Assembly: GCA_946186175.1 (NCBI GenBank)
Contig: CAMHMG010000176.1
Coordinates: 1-6,405 of the forward strand
Origin: an uncultured Clostridia bacterium
GTDB lineage: Bacteria; Bacillota; Clostridia; Lachnospirales; Lachnospiraceae
Direction of reading: 5' to 3'
Length of the DNA: 6,405 bases
Part shown: positions 5,099 to 6,405 of the stretch, in pieces
Position numbering within the stretch: the stretch's first letter is position 1
Layout of the letters: every line of letters begins with the position of its first letter
Made by a program: the position numbers and the translations under genes
Notes under the pieces: generated by a model
Seen by the model: only the letters and a program-made list of their open reading frames with translations
Databases searched by the model: none
What the model was told of the DNA's origin: nothing

Positions 5099-6405
5099 CT
5101 ATCCGATAGATGCAAACAAAGCCGCAATCTCGTCAGGAGATAATTGTTTGTTGGGATCATCGGAAACCGGAGCGACTTGTACCGGCTCAGGAGCAGGTTC
5201 GGCAGCTGCAAATAAAGCCGCAATTTCGTCTGCTGATAATTGTTTGTTAGGATCCTCAGAAACCGGAGCTGCTTGTACAGGCTTAGGAGCCGGAGCAGGT
5301 TCTTCTTTCTTTGGAGCAGGCTCTGCCGATGCAAACAAGGCGGCAATCTCATCAGCTGATAACTGCTTGTTAGGATCGTCAGAGACCGGAGCAACTTGTA
5401 CAGGTTCAGGAGCCGGAGCAGGTTCTTCTTTCTTTGGAGCAGGCTCTGCCGATGCAAACAAGGCAGCAATCTCGTCAGCTGATAACTGTTTGTTAGGATC
5501 GTCAGAAACCGGAGTGATTGCAGCCGGTTCGGGAGCTGCAGCCTGTTCGGGTTCGGATTCAGTTACACTTTCAAGACTTTCCTCATCAGATTTCCCAACC
5601 ACAGTAAATGTTGGTGTGAATTCCGCTGTTTCATTTAACAATGCATCTATATCATCAATGGTCATGTCTTCGTTATTATCATCAGATGCTGTTGTGTTGT
5701 CAGATAAAACAGATTCATCGGTATCTGCAGGAGTTTCGTCAACTGCTTCGGGTACAGCCTCAGCTGTTTCGGCATCTGTAGCTTCAGAGAATTGTTCCTC
5801 TGTTTGAAGTGCCATAGCTTCAGGCGATTGCTCATCTGCAGGATTATCCATAGTGGCAAGTGTATCAATATCCGTTATGGAATCCATGGCTGCAGAAATA
5901 TCCATTTCGGTCGGTGTGTCCATAACTGTAGGAATCTCAGTCATAGGAGATTGAGCTGCAGGAGTCTCGGCAATAGGAGTTTGAACTATAGGAGTTTCGA
6001 CTACCGGAGTCTGCACCACAGGAGGAGTCTGATATACCGGCTGCATATTCATCTGTTGCATAGGCATCATAGGCTGCATCGGTACGGGCTGTACTTTGGA
6101 TATATTCATTGAAATATTCTGCAATTCGTGAGCCACATTATTAATCTGCATACCAAGTGACTGATCCATGCCTGCAGGTTGTGATTTTAAGTAATCTACG
6201 ATTGATTGAAGCATTGCAACCACGTCATTATTATTAGTTTGTGGTATCTGTTCAAAACCATGTGAAACAGTTTCGTTGATATTGTTCTTAATGTCCTTCA
6301 TCGTTGAGATTAATTTGTTTGTATTGTTCTGATCATACTTTATGAGAAGTTTTGTTGATTTGTTCTGGGCATTGGCAAGAACAGAGAGATTCTTATGAAG
6401 AGCCT
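5099..6405 (-). CDS. Acidic Pro/Ala-rich protein with multiple FliM/FliY-like EI(D/A)AL[LF] motifs (5'-truncated by window)
   Basis: The minus frame is open from the window edge to the TAG at 5101-5099, giving 434 visible residues. The ATG at 6301 has no ribosome binding site, and 34 in-frame codons without a stop precede it, so it is probably an internal Met; residues below are numbered from it. In order: a polar, helix-prone region (about -34 to 68); a Met/Gln/Pro-rich stretch (69-90); five-residue repeats of the VVQTP type (about 94-118); a long acidic Ala/Thr/Glu/Asp linker; MTIDDIDALLNE at 213-224; more acidic linker; then four repeats at 264-400, each with DPNKQLS[AP]DEIAALFA and joined by Pro/Ala/Lys/Glu linkers. 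The motif resembles the LSQ-x-EIDALL peptide at the N-termini of FliM and FliY. No catalytic domain or membrane segment is visible. A scaffold role in motility or signalling is a hypothesis only; the missing N-terminus could hold the defining domain. Confidence 0.75.
   Translation of the reverse strand, partial: ALHKNLSVLANAQNKSTKLLIKYDQNNTNKLISTMKDIKNNINETVSHGFEQIPQTNNNDVVAMLQSIVDYLKSQPAGMDQSLGMQINNVAHELQNISMNISKVQPVPMQPMMPMQQMNMQPVYQTPPVVQTPVVETPIVQTPIAETPAAQSPMTEIPTVMDTPTEMDISAAMDSITDIDTLATMDNPADEQSPEAMALQTEEQFSEATDAETAEAVPEAVDETPADTDESVLSDNTTASDDNNEDMTIDDIDALLNETAEFTPTFTVVGKSDEESLESVTESEPEQAAAPEPAAITPVSDDPNKQLSADEIAALFASAEPAPKKEEPAPAPEPVQVAPVSDDPNKQLSADEIAALFASAEPAPKKEEPAPAPKPVQAAPVSEDPNKQLSADEIAALFAAAEPAPEPVQVAPVSDDPNKQLSPDEIAALFASIG
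5102..5512 (-). repeat. Four tandem C-terminal repeats with DPNKQLS[AP]DEIAALFA core
   Basis: Read on the minus strand, unit A is 5512-5390 (41 codons), unit B 5389-5267 (41 codons), unit C 5266-5171 (32 codons) and unit D 5170-5102 (23 codons, ending at the stop). A and B differ at only about 8 of 123 bases by eye, indicating recent duplication or gene conversion. C lacks nine linker codons (27 bases, in frame), and D ends after ALFASIG. The core motif is kept almost without change in all four units. Confidence 0.95.
5630..5665 (-). other. Fifth, divergent EIDALL-like motif (MTIDDIDALLNE)
   Basis: Residues 213-224, counted from the Met at 6301, read MTIDDIDALLNE. DDIDALLN is closer to the FliM/FliY consensus EIDALLN than the DEIAALF of the C-terminal repeats. 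It sits alone between two acidic low-complexity linkers, as expected for a short linear binding motif. Confidence 0.55.
5947..6021 (-). repeat. 15-bp coding tandem repeat encoding [VIA]-[VA]-[QE]-[TS]-P
   Basis: Five consecutive 15-base units (plus strand each beginning GAG, at 5947, 5962, 5977, 5992 and 6007) encode successive VVQTP, VVETP, IVQTP, IAETP and AAQSP pentapeptides. The result is a Pro-rich extended linker between the helical N-terminal part and the acidic region. Confidence 0.85.

Noticed and set aside
5044..5469. A 141-codon minus-strand open frame with Leu/Arg-rich repeats
   Set aside because: It is another frame of the same tandem DNA repeats, overlaps the longer gene on the same strand and has an implausible low-complexity composition.
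5102..5512. CRISPR array
   Set aside because: The repeats are long, contiguous and in-frame coding units with no unique spacers of regular length.
5148..5807. A 219-codon plus-strand open frame with clear repeats opposite the repeat protein
   Set aside because: It is the mirror of the minus-strand repeat array: its repeats come from the real gene, its composition (Gly/Ser/Ala) is antisense-like, and it has no ribosome binding site. The minus frame gives an ordered motif protein with a sensible stop and longer length.

Overview
The window looks like low-GC Firmicutes DNA, most likely a gut or rumen clostridium of the Lachnospiraceae type. This is an inference from AT-rich codon use, a strong AGGAGGT ribosome binding site, a large secreted fibronectin-III-like protein and a DUF3783-type protein. 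No rRNA, tRNA, transposase or CRISPR array was seen, and the species cannot be fixed from this sequence.

Layout. (1) Bases 1-987, plus strand: the 3' part of a Thr/Ser-rich, probably extracellular protein with YD-like beta repeats. Its 5' end lies outside the window, and a clear intrinsic terminator at 1014-1047 follows it. (2) Bases 1048-1136: a compact promoter (TTGCAA, 16 bp, TATAAT) overlapped by two nested inverted repeats, then AGGAGGT. (3) Bases 1137-4583, plus: an 1148-residue secreted protein with a signal peptide and five FN3-like modules. Two of the modules are interrupted by very long insertions. (4) Bases 4590-4967, minus: a complete small DUF3783-family protein, convergent with gene 3 and separated from it by only 6 bases. 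(5) Bases 4968-5098: an AT-rich intergenic region with a 15-bp tandem repeat. (6) Bases 5099-6405, minus: an acidic Pro/Ala-rich protein, open to the window edge, ending in four tandem copies of a motif around LS[AP]DEIAALF. A fifth, related motif (MTIDDIDALLNE) lies upstream.

The two plus-strand genes both encode probable surface or secreted beta-rich proteins, but the terminator and new promoter between them argue for separate transcription. The two minus-strand genes are intracellular by appearance (no signal peptide or membrane segment in what is visible). They could be cotranscribed, because no convincing terminator separates them.

The most unusual item is the minus-strand repeat protein. 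Its repeated DEIAALF / DDIDALL motif resembles the short N-terminal peptide of the flagellar switch proteins FliM and FliY (LSQ-x-EIDALL), which in FliM binds phosphorylated CheY. A protein carrying five such motifs on flexible linkers would be a multivalent docking scaffold. That function is an inference from motif resemblance only.
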